A DNA stretch of 64,000 nt from Benzoatithermus flavus (GTDB lineage: Bacteria; Pseudomonadota; Alphaproteobacteria; Geminicoccales; Geminicoccaceae), in NCBI RefSeq assembly GCF_037908215.1, contig NZ_JBBLZC010000012.1:62001-126000 (forward strand). Reading direction: 5' to 3'. The notes under the pieces were generated by a model that worked only from the letters and a program-made list of their open reading frames with translations, ran no database searches and had not been told where the DNA came from. The position numbers and the translations under genes are program-made. The first letter of the stretch is position 1, and every line of letters begins with the position of its first letter. Of this stretch, positions 25,431 through 33,832 are shown one piece after another.

Positions 25431-25856
25431 TCAGCGCACGGTGATGGTGATCCTCCTCGAGACCACGGGCGGGTCGAAGGGAACGTGATCCTTGTCGCCC
25501 AGGAGAAGTTGCAGCGTGTGCCGGCCCGGCGGCAGCTCGAGGACGGTCTCGGTCTGGCCGTTGCCGAAATGGAGATGGTTGCGGTTGTTGGGGATCTCCT
25601 CGTCCAGAGGCGGCAGGTCGGTGTCGATGAGGAGATGATGGTGGCCGGTATTGGGCTTGTCGACGCCGGCCGGGGCCACGCCCATGTTGCGCAGGCCGAA
25701 CCAGACCTTGAACGGGCTCTTGACCACCTCGCCGTCGATCGGCCAGCCGATATAGAGATAGGCGTCCTTGGAAGCCGGGGTGGAACCGGCCCGCCCTGCC
25801 GCCGGCAGGGCGGCGAGCGCCATCGCGAGCGAGGCTGCTGACAGGAACCTGAGCAT
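25431..25856 (-). CDS. DUF4399 secreted protein, copy 2
   Basis: This 141-residue exported protein has a signal peptide (LRFLSAASLAMALAALPAAGRA) and a compact beta domain with the DUF4399 signatures VWFGLRNMGVAPAG, TGHHHLLIDT, NNRNHLHFGNGQTE and LPPGRHTLQLLLGD. The clustered His (GHHHLLID and NHLHFG) suggest a metal site in the periplasm. ATG 25856 is preceded by a purine-rich GGAAGAAGCGG. It is a close paralogue of the gene just upstream (25892), the result of a tandem duplication, and ends 19 bases from the end of the caspase-like gene. Confidence 0.88.
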   Translation of the reverse strand: MLRFLSAASLAMALAALPAAGRAGSTPASKDAYLYIGWPIDGEVVKSPFKVWFGLRNMGVAPAGVDKPNTGHHHLLIDTDLPPLDEEIPNNRNHLHFGNGQTETVLELPPGRHTLQLLLGDKDHVPFDPPVVSRRITITVR

Positions 25857-25891
25857 CCGCTTCTTCCTTCCGACCAGTGGCGCCTGCGGCC

Positions 25892-26320
25892 TCACGGCAC
25901 GATGACCGTGATCCTGTCCGAGACGAGCGATGGCTCGAACGGCACGTGGTCGGCATCGCCCAGGACGAGCTGCAGCGTGTGCCGGCCCGGCGGCAGCTCG
26001 ATCCGCGCCTCGGTCTGGCCGCTGCCGAAATGGAGATGGTTGCGGTTGTTGGGAATCGGCTCGCCCGCGGGCGGCAGGTCGGCGTCGATCAGGAGATGAT
26101 GGTGGCCCGTGCCGGGCTTCCTGATCCCGGCAGGTGCCACCCCCATGTTGCGCAGCCCCATGCGTAGCCAGAATTTCCCTCCCGTGATGATCTGCCCGCT
26201 CTTCGGCCAGATGATGTAGACCTTCGCCCCTGGTGGCGCCGGCTCGACGGCTGCCGCGGGCAGCGCCGCGCTGCCGATGCCGCCCACGAGCAGGGCGAAT
26301 GTCACGAGCCTGATCGACAT
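25892..26320 (-). CDS. DUF4399 secreted protein, copy 1
   Basis: This 142-residue exported protein starts with a signal peptide (SIRLVTFALLVGGIGSAALPAAAVE) followed by the DUF4399 domain: LRMGLRNMGVAPAGI, GTGHHHLLIDADLP, NNRNHLHFGSGQTE, PPGRHTLQLVLGD. It keeps the His clusters of its tandem paralogue at 25431. The pair sits downstream of the DUF4384 and Hpt genes on the same strand with short gaps (63 and 35 bases), so all four are probably cotranscribed. The function of DUF4399 is not known to me; copper or other metal binding in the periplasm is a guess from the histidines. Confidence 0.88.
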   Translation of the reverse strand: MSIRLVTFALLVGGIGSAALPAAAVEPAPPGAKVYIIWPKSGQIITGGKFWLRMGLRNMGVAPAGIRKPGTGHHHLLIDADLPPAGEPIPNNRNHLHFGSGQTEARIELPPGRHTLQLVLGDADHVPFEPSLVSDRITVIVP

Positions 26321-26383
26321 GGCGGCGACCTCCTCCGCAGGCTGTCGGGACCGACGAGGCGCAGCGTGCGAGGCATGGGGTCC

Positions 26384-27496
26384 TCAGTCCTGCACCCGAA
26401 GGACGAGCTGGGCGACGACGATCCGGCCCTGGCGCGGGTCCGCGATCGCCCGGTCGAGCGCGGCCATCGTTTCCTCGGACAGGGGCCCGGCGCTCGTGGA
26501 GCGGGCGAGCTGCGGCAGGTCGGCGGCGAGGTTCCGCTCCGAGGCGATGCAGCGGATCTCGCTCTCGTCGGCGCTCACGGACACCGGCAGGCTCAGAGCA
26601 CCCCGGCTCGCGACCCTGGTCTGGCCCGGCTCGCGCGGGAACAGTGGCAGCACCTGTCCTTGGGTATCGCGCGCCATGCAGTAGAGATAGGCGTCACGAT
26701 TGGTCTGGATCACGAGCCGGACCGGCTCGCCCGGCCGGTAGACCGGATAACGCCCGTGGTCGGAGGCGAGATAGAGGTCGAGTGGCACCGTGGCGTCCCG
26801 CAGACGCTCCAGCGCCGTCTCGGCCTGCCGGCTGCAGCCGGCGAGCGCCAGCGTCGCCGCGAGCGCTGCATCGCTCTGCTTGGCGCCTGCCAGCATGCGG
26901 AGCTCGAGCTGCCGCTCCTCGCCGGTGCGCACGCTCCTGACCGTCACCGTGCCGTCGGCGAGCGGCAGATCCTGCGGCCAGGGAATGGTCCGGTCCGCCT
27001 CCCAGCGGACCGTCGCGGCGTGACCACCTTTTCGGATCTCGATCGTGTTGAACGCCGGGTCGGCCGGTCGGGCAAGGGCGATCTCGGTCTCGGGCGTCGC
27101 GCAGAACCTGCCGCCGCCGGCCGGATCGAGGACCAGCCGGCTCCCGGCCTCTCCCTGCTCGAGCGAGCGGGTGCCGCCGATCTGGCTTCTGTCCTGCCCC
27201 GGAGCCAGGAGCTGCGCCAACGCGCTCCGTCTTCCCGCGGGCTTCTGCGCCGTCAGGCTGCCCTTGTAGGGCCCCTTGATGGTGATCGCCTGACCGCCCG
27301 GCAGCAGGAAGGTGGTGCTGGCGCCATCGGGGACCTCGACCATGGCCTCGGCCAGGGTCTGACCGGTCGTGTAGCCGGGTGCGGTCGAGGCGAGCACGAC
27401 GGCTGCCGGCATCGCATCCCCCGCCGCTGCCGCAGGAGCCGATGCGATCACCAACACCGCCGAGCCGATGCGCAGACGGGACCGCACGCCCGCCAT
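26384..27496 (-). CDS. DUF4384-domain secreted/periplasmic protein
   Basis: This 370-residue protein has a signal peptide (SRLRIGSAVLVIASAPAAAAGDA) and a C-terminal DUF4384 domain (about residues 250-340: YPVYRPGEPVRLVIQTNRDAYLYC, then GQVLPLFPRE). The middle part contains a FecR-like or cargo-type beta region (LLPGGQAITIKGPYKGSL, about residues 60-85, resembling a FecR start). The ATG at 27496 has a strong GGGAGGA site. DUF4384 often accompanies caspase-like or kinase signalling proteins and secretion-related loci, which fits this neighbourhood. It lies between the Hpt gene and the DUF4399 pair. Confidence 0.8.
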   Translation of the reverse strand: MAGVRSRLRIGSAVLVIASAPAAAAGDAMPAAVVLASTAPGYTTGQTLAEAMVEVPDGASTTFLLPGGQAITIKGPYKGSLTAQKPAGRRSALAQLLAPGQDRSQIGGTRSLEQGEAGSRLVLDPAGGGRFCATPETEIALARPADPAFNTIEIRKGGHAATVRWEADRTIPWPQDLPLADGTVTVRSVRTGEERQLELRMLAGAKQSDAALAATLALAGCSRQAETALERLRDATVPLDLYLASDHGRYPVYRPGEPVRLVIQTNRDAYLYCMARDTQGQVLPLFPREPGQTRVASRGALSLPVSVSADESEIRCIASERNLAADLPQLARSTSAGPLSEETMAALDRAIADPRQGRIVVAQLVLRVQD

Positions 27497-27593
27497 ACCG
27501 GATTCCTCCCTCGACTGGGCATAGTGCAACGAGCGGGTGGGCGTGTCGAGAGCGAGCGCGTCTGCCGGCCGTGGACGCCGGGGCGCGGACTTC

Positions 27594-27950
27594 TCAGCCG
27601 CCCGCGGTCTCGAGCCAGCCCTTGAGGCTCGCCGTGATGCGCGGCACCTCGGCGCGGAGATCCGCATGAAGGTCCGAGAGCCGAGTGCCGTCCGCGTCCG
27701 CCGCGGCCAGCTCGAGCGCGCGCGCGAGCGTGCTGATGCGAACGGCGCCGAAATTGGCGGCGCTGCCGACCAGCGCATGCGCCTCACGGGCCAGCAGGCG
27801 GCGGTCGCCCGTGGCGAGCGTGGCGCCGAGCCCGGCCACCTCCTCCTCGAGCTTGGCGAGGAAGTCGAGCGCCAGCTGCCGAAGCTGCCCAGGGGCGACG
27901 AACGTGCGCCAGCGCTCGAGAAGGGTGGGATCGAAGCTCGTGGTCTCCAT
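27594..27950 (-). CDS. Hpt-domain phosphotransfer protein
   Basis: This 118-residue all-helical protein is a stand-alone histidine phosphotransfer domain; the phosphorylatable His58 is in LAREAHALVGSAANFGA, the Hpt signature (HxLKGxxxxxG-like). The N-terminus FDPTLLERWRTFV is typical for these domains. It would shuttle phosphate between a hybrid kinase and a receiver; the obvious partner is the response regulator transcribed divergently from 28204. No histidine kinase is encoded nearby. Its gene heads the leftward set with the DUF4384 and DUF4399 genes. Confidence 0.88.
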   Translation of the reverse strand: METTSFDPTLLERWRTFVAPGQLRQLALDFLAKLEEEVAGLGATLATGDRRLLAREAHALVGSAANFGAVRISTLARALELAAADADGTRLSDLHADLRAEVPRITASLKGWLETAGG

Positions 27951-28203
27951 GATGGGTGTCCTCTGCGGGGGCGCGATCGCTCGACCGGCCTAGCAGGAAG
28001 GTGCTCGCGGGACGAGAGCGGCGACGCCGCAGCTCGCTCGAATGGATCATTTGTCGCTCCTCCTGCGAACCGCTGGTTCTGCGACATTCTGGGTGCGGAC
28101 GGCAGCGGCGGGTCGAGCTAATCCCCGTGGAGGATATCAGCAAGCCATGCGTACAACTCCAAGGCGGAAGCGCTTTGAACGGAGCTACCGAGAGCAAGAG
28201 ACG

Positions 28204-29481
28204 ATGAAGCCGGTGCAGCAACTGACCCCGGCAGCTTTGCCGATGACCTGCGAGCCGGTGGATTCCAGAAGCCGCCGCGTGGTGCTGGCCGACGACGATG
28301 TGTTCGCCCGTGCCATCATCGGAACGCTCCTGCGCAGTCTCGGCTACGAGGTGATCGAGGCCGGGAACGGCGACGAGGCCTGGGCCTGCCTCGAGCGGAG
28401 CGAGGCCGGCATCCTGGTCACGGACTGGGTGATGCCGGACTGCGATGGGCCCGAACTCTGCCGCCGCATCCGCGAGCGTTCCGGTCATTATGTCTATGTG
28501 CTCATGCTGACCAGCCACAGCCATCGCAGCGCCGTCGTGGAAGGACTCGAAGCCGGGGCCGACGATTTCTTGCGCAAGCCGCCCGACCCCGAGGAGCTGC
28601 GCGTGCGGCTCAAGACCGGCGAGCGGATCGTGCGGCTCGAGCGGCAGCTCAGTCAGCGCAACGAGCGTCTGCGCGAGACCAACGCCCGCCTGCGCGAGGC
28701 TTACGAGCGGATCGAGCGCGATCTCGCTGCGGCCGCGCGCAGCCAGGAGAGCCTCCTGCCGCGGCCGGGCTTTGTGAGCGGCATTGCGGTCGATTGGATG
28801 TTCGAGCCGTCGAGCCATGTCGGCGGCGACGTGTTCGACGTGGTGCCGCTCGGCGGCGGCAGGCTCCTGTTCTTCCACATCGACGTCGTCGGGCATGGTG
28901 TGCGGGCGGCGCTGCACTCGTTCGCGGTCCACGGCCTGCTCTCGGCGACGCTCGGGCGGCGTCCGGCCGAAGGCGACGTGCTCCCGATCGATGCATGGTG
29001 GCGGCACGCGCTCTCGTTCCTCAAGGAGACCAACGAGCGTTTCTGCAGTGTCGAGGCCGAGAGCAGCTACTTCACCATGCTGCTCGGTCTCATCGACGGC
29101 ACTTCCGGCACGGGATCCCTGATCCAGGCCGGGCATCCCTCGCCCATCCTCCTGCACGCGCGCGAGGCGAGGGCCGAGCTTCTGGGCGAGGGCGGCCTGC
29201 CCGTCGGCCTGATTCCGGATGCCTGGTGGGAACCGCTACCGTTCGTGCTCGCGCCCGGCGACCGGCTGGCGCTTTATTCCGACGGCATCGTCGAGGCCGA
29301 GCGGTTGGGGGAAGGTTTGTTCTCCGAGGCGCGCCTCGCCCGCCATCTCGTCATCACGGCCGGCCGACCGCTCGCCGAGGTCGTCGCTGGATTGCGCCTC
29401 CATCTGCGCGACTGGCGCCAGGGAGCGGCGCCCGACGACGATCTCTCACTTCTGATGCTCGAGCGTCCGCTTCCGAGTTGA
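28204..29481 (+). CDS. Response regulator with PP2C (RsbU-type) phosphatase domain
   Basis: This 425-residue cytosolic protein has a receiver domain (about residues 24-140: VVLADDD, phospho-acceptor Asp74 in LVTDWVMPD, Lys in DFLRKPP), a coiled coil (about 145-190, RLERQLSQRNERLRETNARLREAYERI-like), and a SpoIIE/PP2C domain (about 195-420) with metal Asp residues in VGGDVFDV, FHIDVVGHG and PDDDLSLL. It would dephosphorylate the STAS anti-anti-sigma factor encoded 26 bases downstream when its receiver is phosphorylated, possibly through the divergent Hpt protein. The ATG at 28204 begins in register with the receiver; upstream start codons exist but add no domain. Confidence 0.9.
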   Translation: MKPVQQLTPAALPMTCEPVDSRSRRVVLADDDVFARAIIGTLLRSLGYEVIEAGNGDEAWACLERSEAGILVTDWVMPDCDGPELCRRIRERSGHYVYVLMLTSHSHRSAVVEGLEAGADDFLRKPPDPEELRVRLKTGERIVRLERQLSQRNERLRETNARLREAYERIERDLAAAARSQESLLPRPGFVSGIAVDWMFEPSSHVGGDVFDVVPLGGGRLLFFHIDVVGHGVRAALHSFAVHGLLSATLGRRPAEGDVLPIDAWWRHALSFLKETNERFCSVEAESSYFTMLLGLIDGTSGTGSLIQAGHPSPILLHAREARAELLGEGGLPVGLIPDAWWEPLPFVLAPGDRLALYSDGIVEAERLGEGLFSEARLARHLVITAGRPLAEVVAGLRLHLRDWRQGAAPDDDLSLLMLERPLPS

Positions 29482-29507
29482 TCGGCTTTCGAGGAGAGCA
29501 TCCGACC

Positions 29508-29840
29508 ATGATACGCAGTGAGGAGCGCGACGGCCATCTGGTCGTCCGCATCGATCATCAACGCTTCGACGCTGCCTTCGTGCCTACCTTCCGCGCCGAG
29601 ATGGAGCGGCTGCTCGCGGCTGGCCACCGGCATCTCGTGCTCGACCTCGCCGCCGTCGAGTTCATGGACAGCAGCGGACTGGGTGCGCTCGTGGCGGTGC
29701 TGAAGCGGCTGGGCGACCCTGCCCGCCTGCCGGTCTGCGGCGTGCGCGGCCCGGTCGCGAAGCTGATCCGGCTCACTCACCTCGACAAGGTGCTGCGGCT
29801 CCACGACGACGTGGCCCACGCTCTGAGCTTTTCGGACTGA
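29508..29840 (+). CDS. STAS-domain anti-sigma factor antagonist
   Basis: This 110-residue protein has the STAS core, with the phosphorylatable Ser55 in VEFMDSSGLGALVAVLK, as in SpoIIAA/RsbV. A GAGGAGAG Shine-Dalgarno precedes ATG 29508. It is the middle gene of an RsbU-RsbV-RsbW-like set: dephosphorylated by the PP2C regulator upstream, rephosphorylated by the HATPase protein five bases downstream. The usual output is release of a sigma factor or another target; no sigma factor gene is next to it. Confidence 0.92.
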   Translation: MIRSEERDGHLVVRIDHQRFDAAFVPTFRAEMERLLAAGHRHLVLDLAAVEFMDSSGLGALVAVLKRLGDPARLPVCGVRGPVAKLIRLTHLDKVLRLHDDVAHALSFSD

Positions 29841-29845
29841 CCGTC

Positions 29846-30295
29846 ATGCGCGTGCTCTTGCGGTTGCGCCTCGCGATCGACAGCAGCTACAAGGAGGTCG
29901 CGTTCGTGGCCGGTGCCATCCATGCCGTGGCGCTGCAGGGCGGGCTGGACGAGGAAGCGGCGCAGGATCTGGAGCTGGCCGCGGTGGAGGCGCTCAACAA
30001 CGTCGTGGAGCATGCCCATCGCGACTGTCACGACGTGCCGATCGACGTCAGCGTCGAGCAGGCCGGTGACCGGGTGACGGTCGAGATCGTCGACTATGGC
30101 CGTGCCGCCGATCCCGAGCGCTTCGAGGCTCCGGCGGCGCTCGAGGCGGATTTCGATCCGAGCGACATCGCTTCGCTCGCGGAAAGCGGCCGCGGCATCG
30201 CTCTCATGCGTCAGCTTCTGGATGCGGTCTCCTATGCGCCGGGGCCCGACGGCAACCGGCTGCGGCTGACCAAGCGGCCCACGCTTCCGGCCTGA
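29846..30295 (+). CDS. RsbW-type HATPase (anti-sigma/switch kinase)
   Basis: This 149-residue GHKL-fold protein has the N-box ELAAVEALNNVVEHAH, a G1-like VEIVDYGRAADP and the G2 motif SGRGIALMRQLLDAVSY. It would phosphorylate and bind the STAS protein (29508). It is the last gene of the partner-switching trio. Its 3' end overlaps the opposing alpha/beta hydrolase gene by 92 bases, so one of the two C-termini may be an extension without function; the HATPase motifs end well before the overlap's last codons. Confidence 0.9.
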   Translation: MRVLLRLRLAIDSSYKEVAFVAGAIHAVALQGGLDEEAAQDLELAAVEALNNVVEHAHRDCHDVPIDVSVEQAGDRVTVEIVDYGRAADPERFEAPAALEADFDPSDIASLAESGRGIALMRQLLDAVSYAPGPDGNRLRLTKRPTLPA

Positions 30296-31157
30296 GCCGC
30301 GCCGTCTGCCGTCGCGGCGGCGCCGCTTCCGCGAGGATACGGCGCAGGCCTTCGCTGAACGCGGCGCGGTATTCCGGGCGCTCGTAGAGGGAAACGTGGC
30401 TCGCGCCTTCGATCCAGCTCACGAGCACGGGCCGCATCAGGTTCGCGATCAGGAGGCGGGTGCGCTCAGGGGGAACCACGCGATCCCGGTCGGCGCCGAT
30501 CACCGCGACCGGCAGGTCGAGCCCGGCGAGCGCCTCGTCCGAGCGGAACGGGTGCCGGATCAGCCAGTTGACGGGCACCCAGGGATAGCGGGCGCCGGCC
30601 ACGGCGGCGACGGAATCGAACGGTGTGACGAGGATCGCGCCGGCGAGCGGTCGGGCCCGTGCGAGCTGCGCCGCGACACCGGAGCCCAGGCTGAAGCCCG
30701 CCGCGATCACCCGCTCGGGCCGAAGCCGCTCGACCATGCGATCGTGGACCATGATCGCGTCCCGCACGATTGCCGCCTGATCGGGCACGCCGCCGCTCGG
30801 ACCGAAGCCGCGGTAGAAGAAGGTGACGATGTCGAGGTCGTCGATCCAGCTTCCGAGATGGCGCAGCCGCCAGTCGGCATCCTCGGCATTGCCGCTGAAG
30901 GCGAGGAGCAGGCCGCGGCTGGGCTTCCTCGCACGGCGCAAGGCGCCCATGAGCCGCACACCGTCGTCGGTGACGAAGGAGAGCCGCTCGTCGCCCTCGG
31001 CCAGCCCCGAGGCGCCGACCAGACGAAAGCCCCAGCCGGCGAAGATCAATCGATCCTGCTGCCACCACAAGGCGAGGACGACGAGAAGCCACATGGCCAG
31101 GAACATTCCGGCCGCGATCGGGAGCGCGGTGAGGAGGATCTTCGCGAGAGCGAGCAA
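30204..31157 (-). CDS. Membrane-anchored alpha/beta hydrolase
   Basis: This 317-residue protein has an N-terminal membrane anchor (LLTALPIAAGMFLAMWLLVVLALWW). The alpha/beta hydrolase domain follows: LLLAFSGNAEDADWRL (oxyanion), FYRGFGPSGG, the nucleophile elbow GFSLGSG, GADRDRVVP with the acid Asp, and GASHVSLYE with the His. It resembles BEM46/serine aminopeptidase-S33 hydrolases of the inner membrane. The start is a TTG at 31157. The last 30 or so residues are Arg/Ala-rich and lie antisense to the HATPase gene, so they are probably an unstructured tail. Substrate unknown. Confidence 0.82.
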   Translation of the reverse strand: MLALAKILLTALPIAAGMFLAMWLLVVLALWWQQDRLIFAGWGFRLVGASGLAEGDERLSFVTDDGVRLMGALRRARKPSRGLLLAFSGNAEDADWRLRHLGSWIDDLDIVTFFYRGFGPSGGVPDQAAIVRDAIMVHDRMVERLRPERVIAAGFSLGSGVAAQLARARPLAGAILVTPFDSVAAVAGARYPWVPVNWLIRHPFRSDEALAGLDLPVAVIGADRDRVVPPERTRLLIANLMRPVLVSWIEGASHVSLYERPEYRAAFSEGLRRILAEAAPPRRQTARLRPEAWAAWSAAAGCRRAPAHRRPHPEADA

Positions 31158-31196
31158 GCGATTGTCCGTCGATGACGCAGCAGGGAACGGCGCTCA

Positions 31197-32135
31197 TCAG
31201 ATAGTGTCGCTCCGGCCGGATTCATCGCCGGCGCGGCCGAGATCGGCTGCGATCTCGGCGGCGAGCCAGGTACGCAGGCGTGCGATCCGCCCGTCCTGCT
31301 GGCGCTCCTTGCGGCAGACGAGATACCAGCCGCCCCGCTGTGGCACACGCAAAGGGAAGGGCTCGACGATGCGGCCGGCCTTGAGATCGGCCTCGGCCAG
31401 GAAGTCGGGGACGAGGGCGATGCCCTGGCCGTCGATCGCGGCCTCGAGGGCGAGGAGATAGCTGTCGAACAGCGGCCCGCGGCGCTGCACGAGCCGGCCG
31501 AGGCCGGCGGCCTCGAGCCAGAGCGCCCAGTCGGCCTCGGCCGTCTCGACGGCCAGGAGCCGGTGGTTCACGAGCTCCGCCGGCTGCCGCAGCCCCATGC
31601 CGCCCTGGACGGTGCCGGGGCTCGCGACCGCGACCAGCCGGGCGCGGAACAGAGGCCACCAGGCGAGTGCCGTGTCCAGCGGCGGCTCCTTGTAGATCAT
31701 CCCGACATCGACGTTCTCGGCGTCGAAGTCCCAGCTCCGGTGGCTCGTGCTGAGCCGGAGATAAAGATCCGGGTTCCGGGCCTCGAAGCGGTGCAGGCGC
31801 GGCAGGAGCCAACGCGAGGCGACGGTCACGTAGACCTGCACGGTGAGGTCGCCGGAGGCACCCCGCTCCCTGATCCGGGCCGCCGTTTCGCCGATCCGGG
31901 CGAAAGCGTCGCGTAAGACCGGGTAGAGCGCCTCGCCCGCTTCGGTGAGCTCGACACGCCGCCCCTTGCGCCAGAACAGAGGCGTGCCGAGCTCGCGCTC
32001 GAGCAGCTTCACCTGATGGCTCACGGCCGAATGGGTCACGCACAGCTCGTCGCCGGCGTCGCGAAAGCTGAGGCGACGCGCGGCCGCCTCGAAGGCTCTG
32101 AGGGCCGAGAGCGGTGGCAGGCGCAGGCGGGACAT
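31197..32135 (-). CDS. LysR-family regulator, GcvA type
   Basis: This 312-residue regulator has the GcvA-type N-terminus LPPLSALRAFEAAARRLSF, the HTH with THSAVSHQVKLLERELG, and a substrate-binding domain beginning LTVQVYVTVASRWLLPRL and containing GIALVPDFLAEADL. GcvA-like regulators control glycine cleavage and many small-metabolite loci. It is transcribed away from the MttB-family gene at 32258, and the shared 122-base gap holds a T-N11-A box at 32161. Its likely target is therefore the methyltransferase/DMGDH operon, which would make it a methylamine-responsive regulator; that is inference. Confidence 0.9.
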   Translation of the reverse strand: MSRLRLPPLSALRAFEAAARRLSFRDAGDELCVTHSAVSHQVKLLERELGTPLFWRKGRRVELTEAGEALYPVLRDAFARIGETAARIRERGASGDLTVQVYVTVASRWLLPRLHRFEARNPDLYLRLSTSHRSWDFDAENVDVGMIYKEPPLDTALAWWPLFRARLVAVASPGTVQGGMGLRQPAELVNHRLLAVETAEADWALWLEAAGLGRLVQRRGPLFDSYLLALEAAIDGQGIALVPDFLAEADLKAGRIVEPFPLRVPQRGGWYLVCRKERQQDGRIARLRTWLAAEIAADLGRAGDESGRSDTI

Positions 32136-32160
32136 GGCGTGACGCTAGCGCGTGGAAGCT

Positions 32161-32177
32161 GGTGAATCCAGCTCACC
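32161..32177. promoter_or_regulatory. LysR-type operator between GcvA-like gene and mttB-like gene
   Basis: GGTGA (32161-32165) and TCACC (32173-32177) are reverse complements with a 7-base spacer, giving an exact T-N11-A. A second nested inverted repeat, AGCTGG-TGAAT-CCAGCT, spans 32157-32173. The element is 26 bases upstream of the regulator's start and 80 bases upstream of the methyltransferase start. Confidence 0.5.
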
Positions 32178-32257
32178 GGTCGCGCAAAAAGAATCGGTTG
32201 TCTCGGGCCGGCTTCGCCCGACGATGCTGCCCGAGGCGGATCCTCGGGGAGGCGGCC

Positions 32258-33832
32258 ATGACCATGGAGTGCGAGGGCCGGCGGCGCGGCGGCCGCGAGG
32301 CGCGGCGGCAGTTGCGGGCGGCGCCCTTGGAAGAGAGCCTGAGGCCCGTGCGGCCGGGGCTCGAGGGCGGGCGCTACCGGCCCTTGAGCGAGGCCGACGT
32401 GCGCACGATCCACGCAGCGGCGCTCGACGTGCTGGAAAAGATCGGCATGGCGCAAGCGCTGCCCACCTGCATCGAGGCCTGCACCGCCAGAGGCGCTTTC
32501 CTCAACGAGCATGGCCGCCTGTGCTTCCCGCGCTCGCTGGTCGAGGACGTGATCGCGGGTGCGGCACGCCGCTTCCCGCTCTACGGCCAGGAGCCGCGGC
32601 ACGACCTCGAGCCCTGGGGCACCAAAGTCCATTTCGGCACGGCCGGTGCCGCCGTGCACATGGTCGACCTCAAGACGCGCGCATACCGCGAATCGCTGCT
32701 CCAGGACCTCTACGACGCGGCGCGGATGGTGGATGCGCTCGAACACATCCACTTCTTCCAGCGCACGCTCGTCCCGCGCGACATGGTGGGTGCCGTCGAG
32801 CTCGACATCAATACGCTCTATGCCTGCATCGCCGGCACGACGAAGCACGTGGGCACCAGTTTCTGCCGCCCCGACACCCTCAACATGGGGCTCGAGATCC
32901 TGCACCACGTGGCGGGCGGCGAGGCGGCGTGGCGGGCACGACCGTTCGTGAGCCTCTCCTGCTGCTTCGTGGTGCCACCGCTCCGCTTCGCCGAGGATGC
33001 CTGCCGCTGCCTCGAAGCCGCGGTCGCGGGCGGCATGCCAGTGCTCCTGCTCTCGGCCGGTCAGGCCGGTGCCACCTCGCCCGCGGCACTCGCGGGTTCC
33101 GTGGTCCAGGCCGTGGCCGAGGTGCTGGCGGCCCTGTGCTATGTGAATGCGCTGAAGCCGGGTGCTCCTGCCATCTTCGGTACCTGGCCCTTCGTCTCGG
33201 ATCTTCGCACCGGTGCCATGTCGGGCGGCAGCGGCGAGCAGGCGCTGCTCATGGCGGCCTGCGCGCAGATGGGCCAATTCTACGATCTGCCGACAGGTGT
33301 CGCTTCGGGGATGAGCGATTCCAAGCTGCCCGACGCGCAGTCCGGGGCCGAGAAGGGCTACAACCACGCGCTCGTCGGCAACGCCGGCGCCAACCTCATC
33401 TACGAGGCGGCCGGAATGCAGGCGAGCCTTCTGGGCTTCAGCCACGAGAGCCTCGTCATCGACAACGACATCATCGGCGCCACGCTGCGCACGATCCGCG
33501 GCATCGAGGTGAGCGAGGCCTCGCTTTCGCTCGAGGTCATGCGCGAGGTCTGCATCGAGGGCCCCGGCCACTATCTCGGCAGCCAGCAGACGCTCGAGCT
33601 CATGCAGCGCGACTACTACTATCCAGGGATCGGCGACCGGACGAGCCCCAAGGAATGGGCCGAGCAGGGCCGGACCGACATCGTCGAGCGGGCGGGCCGG
33701 AAGGTCCGGGAAATCCTCGGCGGGCACTTTCCGACCCATCTCGTCGCGATCGACGGCCTCCTGCGCGAGCGCTATCCGATCAGGCTCCCTGCCGAGGCCA
33801 TGCGGCCCGCCACCAGGGGGAAGGCAGCATGA
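32258..33832 (+). CDS. MttB-family (non-pyrrolysine) methyltransferase
   Basis: This 524-residue protein of the trimethylamine methyltransferase (MttB/MtgB) family has LSEADVRTIHAAALDVLEKIGM, an active barrel with FGTAGAAVHMVDL, KHVGTSFCRPD, LSAGQAGATSP and FGTWPFVSDLRTGAMSGGSGEQ. The frame is continuous, with no in-frame amber for pyrrolysine. Members such as MtgB demethylate glycine betaine or proline betaine. The ATG at 32258 has a GGGGAGG site. It is coupled by ATGA overlap to a DMGDH-type FAD/folate enzyme. No corrinoid protein or its activase is adjacent, so the methyl acceptor is an open question. Confidence 0.88.
   Translation: MTMECEGRRRGGREARRQLRAAPLEESLRPVRPGLEGGRYRPLSEADVRTIHAAALDVLEKIGMAQALPTCIEACTARGAFLNEHGRLCFPRSLVEDVIAGAARRFPLYGQEPRHDLEPWGTKVHFGTAGAAVHMVDLKTRAYRESLLQDLYDAARMVDALEHIHFFQRTLVPRDMVGAVELDINTLYACIAGTTKHVGTSFCRPDTLNMGLEILHHVAGGEAAWRARPFVSLSCCFVVPPLRFAEDACRCLEAAVAGGMPVLLLSAGQAGATSPAALAGSVVQAVAEVLAALCYVNALKPGAPAIFGTWPFVSDLRTGAMSGGSGEQALLMAACAQMGQFYDLPTGVASGMSDSKLPDAQSGAEKGYNHALVGNAGANLIYEAAGMQASLLGFSHESLVIDNDIIGATLRTIRGIEVSEASLSLEVMREVCIEGPGHYLGSQQTLELMQRDYYYPGIGDRTSPKEWAEQGRTDIVERAGRKVREILGGHFPTHLVAIDGLLRERYPIRLPAEAMRPATRGKAA

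Noticed and set aside
32258..33832. Pyrrolysine-containing trimethylamine methyltransferase
   Set aside because: The frame is continuous over 524 codons with no in-frame TAG; it belongs to the non-pyrrolysine branch.
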